Assembly: GCA_045592445.1 (NCBI GenBank)
Contig: JAZNUV010000010.1
Location: 1 to 23,594 of the forward strand
DNA length: 23,594 nt
Direction of reading: 5' to 3'
Origin: JAQXGO01 sp045592445
Lineage (GTDB): Bacteria > Bacillota > Clostridia > UMGS1883 > UMGS1540
Part shown: in pieces, positions 6,978-14,867 of the stretch
Layout: the number at the start of each line of letters is the position of its first letter
Numbering within the stretch: position 1 is the stretch's first letter
Position numbers and translations under genes: made by a program
Notes under the pieces: generated by a model
The model's database searches: none
What the model saw: only the letters and a program-made list of their open reading frames with translations
Told to the model about the DNA's origin: nothing

Positions 6978-7697
6978 CTATTTCTCCTTACTTATAACAA
7001 AGAAAATTCGCTCACTGTCTGATCGCGGAGCCGAAAACGTAAACGCATCATATATTCCACGAACAGTAAGACCTGCTTTTTCTGCAGAATCGCAAAGCTC
7101 CTTTGCTTCATAAATACGCTGCGTCTGCCATTCATCGTAGCGATTATAGGTTCCATCCGCATTCTGTATGAAGAATGTAATATAAAAATGACAAAGCTTA
7201 TTTTCTACTTCACTTTCCCAAATATAGGTTATATCTTCTTCGTCACAGAAAATTGGTGCGTCACCCAGTACATGTTTTAGTTTGTATGCGCTGTTTATAT
7301 CAAAGATAAAAATCCCGCCCGGATTTAAATAGTTGTAAACCAGCCGAAAAACCTTATCTATATCATCCGTAATATAATTCATTGAGTCCAGTGCGCTGAC
7401 AATCGCGTCTACGGTACCATAAAGTTCAAAATCCTTCATATCCATCAAAAGATATAAAATATCAGGGTTTTTTTCTTTCGCATAGGAAAGCATTGCCGCA
7501 GAAGCATCAAGACCTATCATATCATAGCCACAAGCATCAAGTCGTACAGTTATATTGCCCGTACCGCATCCCATATCCAGAATTAGTTTAGGATTCACTT
7601 GCATTTTTTTAAATAATTTCTGATAGTATTCAATCCAGTCATCATACGGAGTATCCCGCATTACTTTATCATAGATATTTGCAAATTCATCGTACAT
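6978..7697 (-). CDS. Class I SAM-dependent methyltransferase (239 aa)
   Basis: A stand-alone class I methyltransferase with motif I LDMGCGTGN (glycine loop at ~43-47), an acidic residue ending beta-2 (GLDAS), a motif IV-like stretch IVSALDSMNYI, and the later strand GGIFIFDIN. It resembles small Bacillota methyltransferases annotated only as 'class I SAM-dependent methyltransferase'; the substrate cannot be read from sequence. ATG 7697 was chosen because MYDEFANIYDKVM is the conserved start of these proteins. It overlaps the upstream RNA methyltransferase gene by 11 bp and has a modest AGGTG site 4 nt upstream. The GTG codon of the downstream flavoprotein gene follows almost immediately. Confidence 0.88.
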   Translation of the reverse strand: MYDEFANIYDKVMRDTPYDDWIEYYQKLFKKMQVNPKLILDMGCGTGNITVRLDACGYDMIGLDASAAMLSYAKEKNPDILYLLMDMKDFELYGTVDAIVSALDSMNYITDDIDKVFRLVYNYLNPGGIFIFDINSAYKLKHVLGDAPIFCDEEDITYIWESEVENKLCHFYITFFIQNADGTYNRYDEWQTQRIYEAKELCDSAEKAGLTVRGIYDAFTFSAPRSDSERIFFVISKEK

Positions 7698-8439
7698 GGT
7701 GCACCTGCCTATAATACTCATATACCATCACAGACCCTGCCACCGCAACATTTAGAGATTCCGTACCACCCGGCATCGGTATCATAAGATGTTGCGACGT
7801 TGAAAGTATATCTTTGCTTACGCCTTCTCCTTCATTCCCCAAAATAAGCATAGTTGCTTTTGGAAACTCTGCATCATAAAGGGATTTTGTAGTGTCTGTC
7901 AACGCACCACAAAATGCCGTATAGCCTTCCCTTTCAGGCAATCTATCAGCGCGGACAGACGGCAATGCAAATACCGAACCCATCGAGGCGCGCATTACTT
8001 TAGGGCTATACGCATCCACCGTTCCGCGAAGCAAAACAACGCCATCAGCATCTGCTGCATGGGCAAGTCGAAAAATTGTACCAAGATTACCCGGGTCTTG
8101 AATACGGTCACACACAATTACAAGACCACCACGGAAAACATCTGCATTGCATAATTGTTGCATGGATGCAATAGCCAAAATACCTTGTGGTGTTTCTGTT
8201 TCTGCCAAATTGTCAAAAACCGAGGCACTTACCGCATAAATATGCTCACATTCCGGCACTCTACCACTATATCCTTCCCGCAAAAGAACAGTTCTAAGCT
8301 TTGCCCCGTACTTTACACTATCCCACACAAGACGCTCGCCTTCCAGTACAGTTTCTCCGCTTTTCTCGCGCCCTGCATGACTATATAATTTTTTCACTTG
8401 TTTGATAATACCGTTTCCGGTCGCAGTAATCGTAATCAT
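7687..8439 (-). CDS. TrmH/SpoU-family RNA 2'-O-methyltransferase (250 aa)
   Basis: This SPOUT enzyme methylates a ribose 2'-OH in rRNA or tRNA. All three SpoU motifs are present: DPGNLGTIFR (motif 1, Asn118 and Arg124), LGNEGEGVS (motif 2, ~200-208) and IPMPGGTESLNVAVAGSV (motif 3, ~220-237). The N-terminal RNA-binding domain (KQVKKLYSHAGREKSGETVLEG) resembles RlmB/TsnR-type 23S rRNA methyltransferases. The exact target is not determinable. ATG 8439 begins MITITATGNGIIKQ. A longer frame to 8520 would run through the rplT terminator hairpin and was rejected. It is the first gene of the seven-gene minus-strand run; no convincing promoter was seen between it and the terminator. Confidence 0.9.
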   Translation of the reverse strand: MITITATGNGIIKQVKKLYSHAGREKSGETVLEGERLVWDSVKYGAKLRTVLLREGYSGRVPECEHIYAVSASVFDNLAETETPQGILAIASMQQLCNADVFRGGLVIVCDRIQDPGNLGTIFRLAHAADADGVVLLRGTVDAYSPKVMRASMGSVFALPSVRADRLPEREGYTAFCGALTDTTKSLYDAEFPKATMLILGNEGEGVSKDILSTSQHLMIPMPGGTESLNVAVAGSVMVYEYYRQVHHVR

Positions 8440-8480
8440 ACGCGTTATTTTCCCCAAAATAATACAAAATCCAAAAATCC

Positions 8481-8536
8481 GATAAAAAGAAAGCTGTCGT
8501 AAATCATGAATATACATCATTTTTTCACGGCAGCTT
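8481..8536 (-). terminator. Intrinsic terminator of infC-rpmI-rplT
   Basis: On the minus strand AAGCTG (8536-8531) pairs with CAGCTT (8496-8491), extended by CGT/ACG and an inner ATGA/TCAT stem. The tail is TCTTTTTATC. On the plus strand the same hairpin is followed by CATTTTTATAA, so it may work in both directions. Confidence 0.75.
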
Positions 8537-8592
8537 CATTTTTATAATACTGTTTTGCGCCGCTGCCTATGTCGGAAGCGTGCTTTTAAAGC

Positions 8593-8946
8593 TTATAAGC
8601 TTGCTTTTGCTTTTTCTACCAATGCAGTAAATGCAGCAGCATCATGGATAGCAATTTCGGAAAGCATTTTTCTGTTGATTTCTATGCCTGCCTTTTTAAG
8701 TCCATTCATGAACACAGAGTAATTCATTCCGTTTTGTTTGGCTGCAGCAGAAATTCTAGTAATCCAAAGTCTTCTGAAATCACGTTTTCTCTGCTTTCTT
8801 CCGATGTATGCATATACAAGCGACTTCATAACCGCTTGGTTTGCTATGCGAAAATTCTTTGACTTATGTCCTCTGTAGCCTTTTGCCAGCTTCAATATTT
8901 TTTTACGTCTTTTTCTTGTACTTAAAGCGCCTTTTACGCGTGCCAT
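8593..8946 (-). CDS. rplT: 50S ribosomal protein L20 (117 aa)
   Basis: L20 binds 23S rRNA early in large-subunit assembly and in Bacillota also represses its own operon by binding the mRNA leader. The full length is present, with the basic N-terminal arm ARVKGALSTRKRRKKILKLA and the globular part WITRISAAAKQNGMNYS. ATG 8946 follows AGGAGG by 8 nt. It is 17 bp downstream of rpmI and is the last gene before the hairpin at 8491-8536. Confidence 0.98.
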   Translation of the reverse strand: MARVKGALSTRKRRKKILKLAKGYRGHKSKNFRIANQAVMKSLVYAYIGRKQRKRDFRRLWITRISAAAKQNGMNYSVFMNGLKKAGIEINRKMLSEIAIHDAAAFTALVEKAKASL

Positions 8947-8963
8947 ATTCTTTTCCTCCTATA

Positions 8964-9161
8964 TTATTTATACGGTATCAACTTTTTAATTGTTACAGCA
9001 TTCGGGATAGATGCATATGCTGTCTTGCGCAATCTCCTCTTACGCTTTGTGGACTTCTTGTTCAAAATATGGCTTCTGAATGCCTTTCCTCTCTTTACTT
9101 TGCCGGACTTAGTTAAGCTAAAGCGTTTTGCCGCAGCTCTGTGTGTCTTTAATTTCGGCAT
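8964..9161 (-). CDS. rpmI: 50S ribosomal protein L35 (65 aa)
   Basis: L35 is a small basic protein of the large ribosomal subunit. The sequence begins MPKLKTHRAAAKRFSLTKSG, the family hallmark, and ends KKLIPYK. Two ATG codons are adjacent (9164 and 9161) behind AAAGGAG; the second gives the canonical MPKLKTH start and 8-nt spacing, so it is preferred. It is located between infC and rplT, as in nearly all bacteria with this operon. Confidence 0.97.
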   Translation of the reverse strand: MPKLKTHRAAAKRFSLTKSGKVKRGKAFRSHILNKKSTKRKRRLRKTAYASIPNAVTIKKLIPYK

Positions 9162-9210
9162 CATACTCTCTCCTTTTCATATATTATATTCAAAGCTCTT
9201 GAGCTTTCAA

Positions 9211-9720
9211 TCAGTTTTTCGGCAGAATAAACATGGTCATACTTCTACCCTCGAGTTTCGGCAGCTTATCAATCGTTCCGACTTCGCTGACGGTATCTGC
9301 AAACTTTTTCAGAATATCCTCACCCAATGAAGCATGATGAAGTTCGCGGCCGCGAAAACGAACGCTAACTTTTACTTTATCACCCGCCGTAAGAAATTTA
9401 ATTGCACTTCTTGCCTTTGTTTGAAAATCATGGTCATCAATAGATGGGGACAGCCGCACCTCTTTAATGCTAACAATTTTCTGGTTCTTTCTTGCTTCCT
9501 TTTCCTTTTTTGCCGCTTCAAACTTATACTTGCCGTAGTCCATAATTTTACAAACCGGCGGTTTTGCCTGCGGCGCAATTTTCACCAAATCCATATTCTT
9601 GCTGTAAGCAATTTTTTGCGCTTCCTTCGCATCTACAATGCCAAGTTGCGCACCGTCGCTATCAATGAGGCGAATTTCTTTATCCCGAATTTCCTCATTG
9701 ATCATCACATCTTTACTGAT
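9211..9720 (-). CDS. infC: Translation initiation factor IF-3, probable AUC start (169 aa)
   Basis: IF-3 binds the 30S subunit and checks start-codon selection. The N-domain (MINEEIRDKEIRLIDSDGAQLG), basic linker (FEAAKKEKEARKNQK) and C-domain (GDKVKVSVRFRGRE) are all present, and the length is normal. AGGAGG at 9734-9729 lies 8 nt before an ATC at 9720-9718. A GTG at 9729 overlaps the ribosome binding site itself, and the first ATG (9705) is 23 nt away. IF-3 genes are known for AUU/AUC/AUA starts that allow autoregulation, so ATC is the best reading; it gives (M)SKDVMINEEI. A promoter and attenuator leader lie upstream. Confidence 0.93.
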   Translation of the reverse strand: MSKDVMINEEIRDKEIRLIDSDGAQLGIVDAKEAQKIAYSKNMDLVKIAPQAKPPVCKIMDYGKYKFEAAKKEKEARKNQKIVSIKEVRLSPSIDDHDFQTKARSAIKFLTAGDKVKVSVRFRGRELHHASLGEDILKKFADTVSEVGTIDKLPKLEGRSMTMFILPKN

Positions 9721-9734
9721 ATGCTGCACCTCCT

Positions 9735-9841
9735 ACAAAAATATAAAGCGGTATTGCAAGCAACACCGCTTTAAAAGCGAATGAATATGAACCGTATGCG
9801 TATCATAACGATACGGTGAGGGCTAAACCCTGCTTGCTACA
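9735..9841 (-). ncRNA. L20-type mRNA leader with transcription attenuator upstream of infC
   Basis: The ~120-nt leader (minus strand) folds a hairpin CGTATC-GTTAT-GATACG (9815-9799 region), then an intrinsic terminator: AAAGCGGT...ACCGCTTT (9772-9745) followed by TATATTTTT. GCAAGCA at 9837-9831 can pair with TGCTTGC at 9762-9756 inside the terminator hairpin, a plausible antiterminator or pseudoknot. Bacillota are known to control this operon by L20 binding to such a leader. I assign the class from position and structure and have not tested a covariance model. Confidence 0.72.
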
Positions 9842-9847
9842 ATAAAT

Positions 9848-9876
9848 AGAATACCACATTTTCTTATAAATGTCAA
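9848..9876 (-). promoter_or_regulatory. Sigma-A promoter of infC-rpmI-rplT
   Basis: The minus strand has TTGACA (9876-9871), a 17-nt spacer and TATTCT (9853-9848). Transcription would start near 9841, giving a leader of about 120 nt before the IF-3 start codon. Confidence 0.85.
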
Positions 9877-9938
9877 GTATTTTTTATTTTGTTTTTTTGA
9901 AACCCATATAGAAAGCGTTTTTTTGTATCAAATTGCTC

Positions 9939-11570
9939 CTATGCAATATCTTTTGTACTTGTTGCTGCCACTACATCGTAGTAGTACCATGCATCTTTAT
10001 CGTTGTCTACCCAGTTTGTTGTAACCGTTGCATCTTTATTTACTGTACGAACTAATACACGGTTTAAGATTACCATGGCTTCGGCACGTGTAATAAATGC
10101 ATCCGGGCGGAATGAACCATCCTCATACCCTGTTACATAACCACAGTTTATAGCATGTGCAATCGCTTTTTCTGCCCAATGCCCTTTCGTGTCAGAGAAT
10201 GATGCGCCCTCTGCCTGTAAATTATCCGAGAAACGGGACAGAATCGTCACAATTTCTGCGCGCGTAATGCCTGCAGCGGGAATAAATTCTTCATTCGGAT
10301 AACCAGTGATATAGCCTTCTGCTGCCATCACACGAATAGCCTCAGCAGACCATCTGTCTGAATGAACATCAACAAATGCGGAATTAGTCGCATCAGCATT
10401 TATTTCACGCAAGAGGCGGTAGAAAATCATAGCCGCTTCTTCTCTTGTGATCTGATTTTCCGGTTTTATGGTATTATCCGGATAGCCTTGAATATAGTTT
10501 ATATGTTCTTTACCTTTCAAAGGTGCAGGAACTTCTGTGTTAATCCACTTTACATAAAGAGGTGTTTCTGCTGTAACTTCTATAACACCCTCTGCCTTGA
10601 TTGTGCGCGCCGCATCAAGATACCAACCGTCAAAGCTTGCGCCTTCCTTTTTCGGTGTTTCAAGCTTTGAAACATCAACCTTTGCAGTTTGGCTTGTTCC
10701 AGAAGGTGCAAGTGTCATGACATTGCCGCCTGCCGATGGTGTAACAGAAACATTTTTATTTCCACCATCCGAAGGAGTTCCCGGCAAAACTGTCGGTGTA
10801 GATTCTGTTCTCTTTTTTCTAATTGTTACGGAAGCACTTTTTTCAGCAGATGTGCACTGCATCGTGATTGCATCATCTTCACCAATGGAAATATTTCCTG
10901 TAACAGTCGCAACAACCGGGAAAGTTGCATAGTCGCTTGCAGATACACCGGCAGCTGTTAATGTCACATCTGCCAAATATGTTGCGAGATTTTCTTCCAA
11001 AACACCTGCTGTTACATAATCCTGCGTGCCATCCACGCTCTTTACAGCAACCTGAATGGTAAGCGTTGTGTTTCCGCCTTCCGTTACAACGTTTCTGCTC
11101 GTGTCTTTAAAAATCGTTTTGGCGTTATCCGAAAAGCCCGCCATTTGACCGCTTTCCAGAAATGCATCCGGCACAATAAGTGTTGACGGATATGTGATTG
11201 CAACGCCAAAGGTTCCGCGAACTTTTAAGTCAGAAACACCTGATAAGAGGCTTTCCTTCCCTGCAAGAGTCAATGAAAGTCTTACACTTCTCAAATATTG
11301 TGTAAAAGCATCTCTTACCGACTGCATACGGAGTGTAGCCTGATAATCAAATGTAGGCCAGCTCGCACTGCTACTTTTTTCAATAGACAGCGAACTTCCG
11401 CTATATGTGCTGTCACCTGCTTTTTTCACAAGCAATTCTGTTTGCAACGGAAGCTCATACGGCGGCTTGTTTAATCCTGCCAAATACGAATCGACCGTTT
11501 CCGCAGACACAGGAAGAGACACCATGCAGATTACTGTAAGCAGCAACACTGCAAGAATGGATTTTTTCAT
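9939..11570 (-). CDS. Secreted S-layer-homology protein with InlB-like repeat (543 aa)
   Basis: This is a cell-surface protein probably held to the wall polymer by SLH domains. A signal peptide covers residues 1-24 (MKKSILAVLLLTVICMVSLP, then VSA before the likely cleavage site). Residues ~25-280 are an uncharacterised beta-rich region. Residues ~281-343 form an InlB B-repeat-like module (KEGASFDGWYLD ... LYVKW). Three SLH domains follow at ~352-389, ~399-447 and ~457-506, with the ITRAE motifs ITREEA, ITRAEI and ITRAEA; the first is short. The tail ends KDIA. ATG 11570 follows GGAGGT by 6 nt; the frame upstream to 11633 is rejected. A strong promoter precedes it. No terminator was seen before the infC promoter. 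The partner or substrate is unknown. Confidence 0.9.
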   Translation of the reverse strand: MKKSILAVLLLTVICMVSLPVSAETVDSYLAGLNKPPYELPLQTELLVKKAGDSTYSGSSLSIEKSSSASWPTFDYQATLRMQSVRDAFTQYLRSVRLSLTLAGKESLLSGVSDLKVRGTFGVAITYPSTLIVPDAFLESGQMAGFSDNAKTIFKDTSRNVVTEGGNTTLTIQVAVKSVDGTQDYVTAGVLEENLATYLADVTLTAAGVSASDYATFPVVATVTGNISIGEDDAITMQCTSAEKSASVTIRKKRTESTPTVLPGTPSDGGNKNVSVTPSAGGNVMTLAPSGTSQTAKVDVSKLETPKKEGASFDGWYLDAARTIKAEGVIEVTAETPLYVKWINTEVPAPLKGKEHINYIQGYPDNTIKPENQITREEAAMIFYRLLREINADATNSAFVDVHSDRWSAEAIRVMAAEGYITGYPNEEFIPAAGITRAEIVTILSRFSDNLQAEGASFSDTKGHWAEKAIAHAINCGYVTGYEDGSFRPDAFITRAEAMVILNRVLVRTVNKDATVTTNWVDNDKDAWYYYDVVAATSTKDIA

Positions 11571-11604
11571 AGAATTACCTCCAATATCTTCAATAGATAC
11601 ATTG

Positions 11605-11633
11605 ATTATAGCATAGATGTCTACACTTGTCAA
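11605..11633 (-). promoter_or_regulatory. Consensus sigma-A promoter of the minus-strand SLH gene
   Basis: The minus strand has TTGACA (11633-11628), a 17-nt spacer and TATAAT (11610-11605), both exact consensus. The start of transcription would fall near 11598, about 30 nt before the ATG. Confidence 0.88.
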
Positions 11634-11691
11634 GTTTTTTTCAAGATTATCCTTTTTTGGTATACAAAATAATTAAAATTTTTTTAATTTC

Positions 11692-11719
11692 TTGCTTTTT
11701 TTTATAAATATGATATAAT
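11692..11719 (+). promoter_or_regulatory. Probable promoter of the plus-strand SLH gene
   Basis: The plus strand has TTGCTT (11692-11697), a 16-nt spacer and TATAAT (11714-11719), in a very AT-rich stretch. It is divergent from, and about 60 bp away from, the promoter of the other SLH gene, so the two could share control. Confidence 0.6.
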
Positions 11720-11803
11720 AAATTTAGTTTGTTCGTTTCTATTTTAAAGAAAAAATTTAACTATTTTTATGATTTTATGATTTTGCCGAAAAAGGAGGGC
11801 ACC

Positions 11804-14749
11804 ATGAAAAAAATATTTTGTTTTTTCTTTGTTTATATACTTATATTTTCTTACATGTATTCTCTGCCTGCCACTGCGGAAACATATCTGATTCGCGAAA
11901 CATTTCAATCCGTCTCTCCAGAATGGTCGGGCGGCGTTCTTTGTACAGACGGTTCCATTTCATGCTACCAATTCTCAAATAAGGCTTCCTATATGCTTTC
12001 TACACCGCTTTCAGATAATACTGCCTATTTAATTTCCTTTTATGTCAAAAGCGATGTCCCTTCCACTGCATTATCTGAACATCGAATTTTTGCCTCGGGG
12101 CAAACACTTACGTTTTCTACCACACATGTCGGCACGAATTGGACGAAAGTCGTCATGCGCTTTATAACTTCACACGAACAAATCAATACCATCGTTTTCT
12201 CTCCTTTCTCAGAGAACGAGAATTCTTCTTTTTCTATTCACACCGTTCAGCTCCTGCCCATCTCCTTCACACCTATAAAATTTGTAGTAGCCGGAAGGCA
12301 AAATGTGCAGATTGCTGAAAATAGCCTTGCAAATTATTCGTATGCACCCGTATTTTTAGATAGAATGGGTAATACAGCTTTTTCAGTCAACGGGCAAGTT
12401 TCTTTTATTTCAGACATGCCGAGTGGTATTTCTTTTGATGAAAGCTCCCGTCTTTTATCTGTCAGTAGCACAGCAATAAGCGGTACAACCATACAGCTTT
12501 CCGCCACACCGCCGACTGATTTTTCTATGCTCCCGTCTGAGATTTTGTCTGTGTATATAACAAAACAAAGTATAATAAACGGAAATTTCAGTGACTATCC
12601 CTTACATACCGGTTGGAATACAGATGCACATTATTTTCCAATAACAGAAGATGTAAAAAGCGGTAATCTATTTGCTGAAGTTCCAACTATAATGAAAGAA
12701 GAAAATAAATATAGCGGAACAATATCTCCTGCATGCACTTATTACTTTAACAAATCCCAGATGTATGTTTTTCGTGCAAAGGTTCGTTCCACAAAAGGCT
12801 ATGACACTCGTCAGGTTCTTGTAGATACCTCGGTACAAAGTGATACATCCAGCATTTCTATAGATGTGTCGCAAATTGGCGGTAGCGAATGGACAGAGAT
12901 TGTCTCTGCATTTCGTGTTCCACATGACGGATATTTTACGCTCTTGTTTACCTTCTCTGCGCCGGACTCACGACCTATCTGCGTAGATTCTATATTGATT
13001 CGTCCTGAAGAACCTGCCCCGGCCGACATTGTATTTGATGCCCCTGCGCATATTTCCAAACCCAAAGAAGGCAATATTACTTTCCCGCTGTTTTATGCGG
13101 TATGCGATCAATCAGGTTCTATATTGTCGCAAGATGCAACACTTGCCATCTCTCCCGCTGATGCAGGTGTAACACTTGAAAATGGAGTTGTTACTGTTTC
13201 TCCACATGCACAATACGAAAAATACAATATAACAGCACATCTTCCGGATGCACCTTCGGTCTGCAGTACACATGATTTATATGTAACCGACGCCTCTGTC
13301 GGAGACGGAAGCTTTGAGGAAACTGCGCCGGGACAATGGTGGGCAACTGCCCCACCATCACAGCTCCATTTTATATCTGCTTTTTCAGGAAAGCATCCTA
13401 CAGATGGCAATACATTGGCGCGTTTGACAATGAACGGTCCGGTTTCTGTTTTGTTAGCAGACTCTGTATATCGATATGACAATGGAAAAAGCTATGTTTT
13501 TGAAGCAAATCTCGCCGCCATCGTCCCTGACATTCATACTGTTGTTACGGTTTTAGTAGATGCGATCGACAGTAATTCCTTTGACGACAATCTGGTTATT
13601 GGACAATTTACTCTTTCAGATGATTTTCAAAAAATTCAAAAGCTATTTACCCCCTCTATTTCTGTAACAGGCAGATTGATGATTGCATTTAACACAGACA
13701 CTGCGCACGACCAGCAAATAATCCTTATGGATAATGCTTCTGTACATCACGCGAGTGTATACGCCGAAAATGTTACTATAACAGGGACTCCGCGTGTGGA
13801 TATGAATTTAAACGGACGATATCGCTTTATATCGAACTTCAGTACGATTGATGCCAGTACGTACCGTTGGCTCATCTCCGATACAGAGGATGGAATTTTC
13901 ATGCCCCTTTTCGAACAAACTTCCGCAACTCTTTCCATTACGAAAGATTTAGTCGGTAAATATGTAAGGTTTGAGGTAACGCCAATATCTCTGAGTGGTC
14001 CTGTTGTAGGAAGATGTGCAGTATCCTCTCCTGTTCGTATTGGTACAACAGCCATTTCCGTCCCTCCCGATGCAGGAAATACGCCGTCCGATGATACCGG
14101 CATTAATATGCCACCTCTCCCGGAAAAGGAAACCCTTTCAGCAAATGACTTGCGCTTTATTGATATCACAAAATATGATACCGCATCTCTTTATAACCGT
14201 TTTTTTGATATGGATGGCCATTGGGCTGTGAAGGATGTGGCTGTCATGACTGCCGCAGGTATTGTAAACGGACGTGGTAGTGGTTTGTTCTTCCCAGAGG
14301 AACACATAACACGCGCAGAATTTTCTGCAATTTTGGCGCGTGCCTTTACCTTTGCTCCTATTTATTATACAGGGAAATTTACAGATGTGTCACAATACAG
14401 TTGGTATGCCGGAGTTATAGAAACAGTAACAAAACACGGTTTCGCACAAGGTACGAGCGAAACAACATTTTCTCCCGAAACACCTATCACGCGGGAACAG
14501 ATGGCGGTTATGCTGATGCGTGCATATAAAAAATCAGGAGCAAAATCCGTTTCTGCACAGTATTTATACAAGGATATCGGCGATGTCAGTGCTTGGGCTG
14601 TCCAGTCTGTAGGTGAATCACAAGAGCTTGGCATTCTACGTGGTATGCCAAACCATGTTTTCTGCCCCAAACAAAATGCCACTCGTGCCGAAGCACTTGT
14701 TGCAATTCGTCGAATGCTTATCCTCCTTACTTCACAGTTTAGCATCTAA
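11804..14749 (+). CDS. Secreted multi-module SLH protein with carbohydrate-binding-like modules (981 aa)
   Basis: This is a large surface protein with no catalytic domain that I can recognise. A signal peptide covers residues 1-26 (MKKIFCFFFVYILIFSYMYS, then LPATA). Three jelly-roll, CBM4/9-like modules lie at ~28-153, ~256-401 and ~496-653, each with a 'ETFQ..W', 'NGNFSDYP..GW' or 'DGSFEETAPGQWW' start and later YLISFYVKS / YVFRAKVRS / YVFEANLAA strands. Ig-like beta modules lie at ~159-253, ~407-494 and ~655-747. After a Pro-rich linker come three SLH domains at ~799-847, ~858-907 and ~921-970 (ITRAEF, ITREQM, ATRAEA). ATG 11804 follows AAAGGAGG by 5 nt; the frame upstream is not used. It probably binds a glycan at the cell surface; module class is inferred by eye. 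Confidence 0.87.
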   Translation: MKKIFCFFFVYILIFSYMYSLPATAETYLIRETFQSVSPEWSGGVLCTDGSISCYQFSNKASYMLSTPLSDNTAYLISFYVKSDVPSTALSEHRIFASGQTLTFSTTHVGTNWTKVVMRFITSHEQINTIVFSPFSENENSSFSIHTVQLLPISFTPIKFVVAGRQNVQIAENSLANYSYAPVFLDRMGNTAFSVNGQVSFISDMPSGISFDESSRLLSVSSTAISGTTIQLSATPPTDFSMLPSEILSVYITKQSIINGNFSDYPLHTGWNTDAHYFPITEDVKSGNLFAEVPTIMKEENKYSGTISPACTYYFNKSQMYVFRAKVRSTKGYDTRQVLVDTSVQSDTSSISIDVSQIGGSEWTEIVSAFRVPHDGYFTLLFTFSAPDSRPICVDSILIRPEEPAPADIVFDAPAHISKPKEGNITFPLFYAVCDQSGSILSQDATLAISPADAGVTLENGVVTVSPHAQYEKYNITAHLPDAPSVCSTHDLYVTDASVGDGSFEETAPGQWWATAPPSQLHFISAFSGKHPTDGNTLARLTMNGPVSVLLADSVYRYDNGKSYVFEANLAAIVPDIHTVVTVLVDAIDSNSFDDNLVIGQFTLSDDFQKIQKLFTPSISVTGRLMIAFNTDTAHDQQIILMDNASVHHASVYAENVTITGTPRVDMNLNGRYRFISNFSTIDASTYRWLISDTEDGIFMPLFEQTSATLSITKDLVGKYVRFEVTPISLSGPVVGRCAVSSPVRIGTTAISVPPDAGNTPSDDTGINMPPLPEKETLSANDLRFIDITKYDTASLYNRFFDMDGHWAVKDVAVMTAAGIVNGRGSGLFFPEEHITRAEFSAILARAFTFAPIYYTGKFTDVSQYSWYAGVIETVTKHGFAQGTSETTFSPETPITREQMAVMLMRAYKKSGAKSVSAQYLYKDIGDVSAWAVQSVGESQELGILRGMPNHVFCPKQNATRAEALVAIRRMLILLTSQFSI

Positions 14750-14798
14750 CGCTATTGTTATTACAAAAGGAAATTTTTTATTTTTTTTGAAAAAAGTG

Positions 14799-14834
14799 TT
14801 GCAAAATAACGGAATTATGATATAATGATATAAT
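14799..14834 (+). promoter_or_regulatory. Promoter of the tig-clpP-clpX operon
   Basis: TTGCAA (14799-14804), a 16-nt spacer and TATAAT (14821-14826), with TGA before it as an extended -10. A second TATAAT at 14829-14834 offers a staggered start. No CtsR-like heptad repeat or CIRCE element is visible nearby. Confidence 0.75.
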
Positions 14835-14867
14835 TGAAAAGAAAATACATGATATGGAGGAGAACAA

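Noticed and set aside
9939..10000. Premature stop truncating the SLH protein
   Set aside because: Reading past the TAG gives no sequence that continues the module, so the end appears natural, although relatives may be longer.
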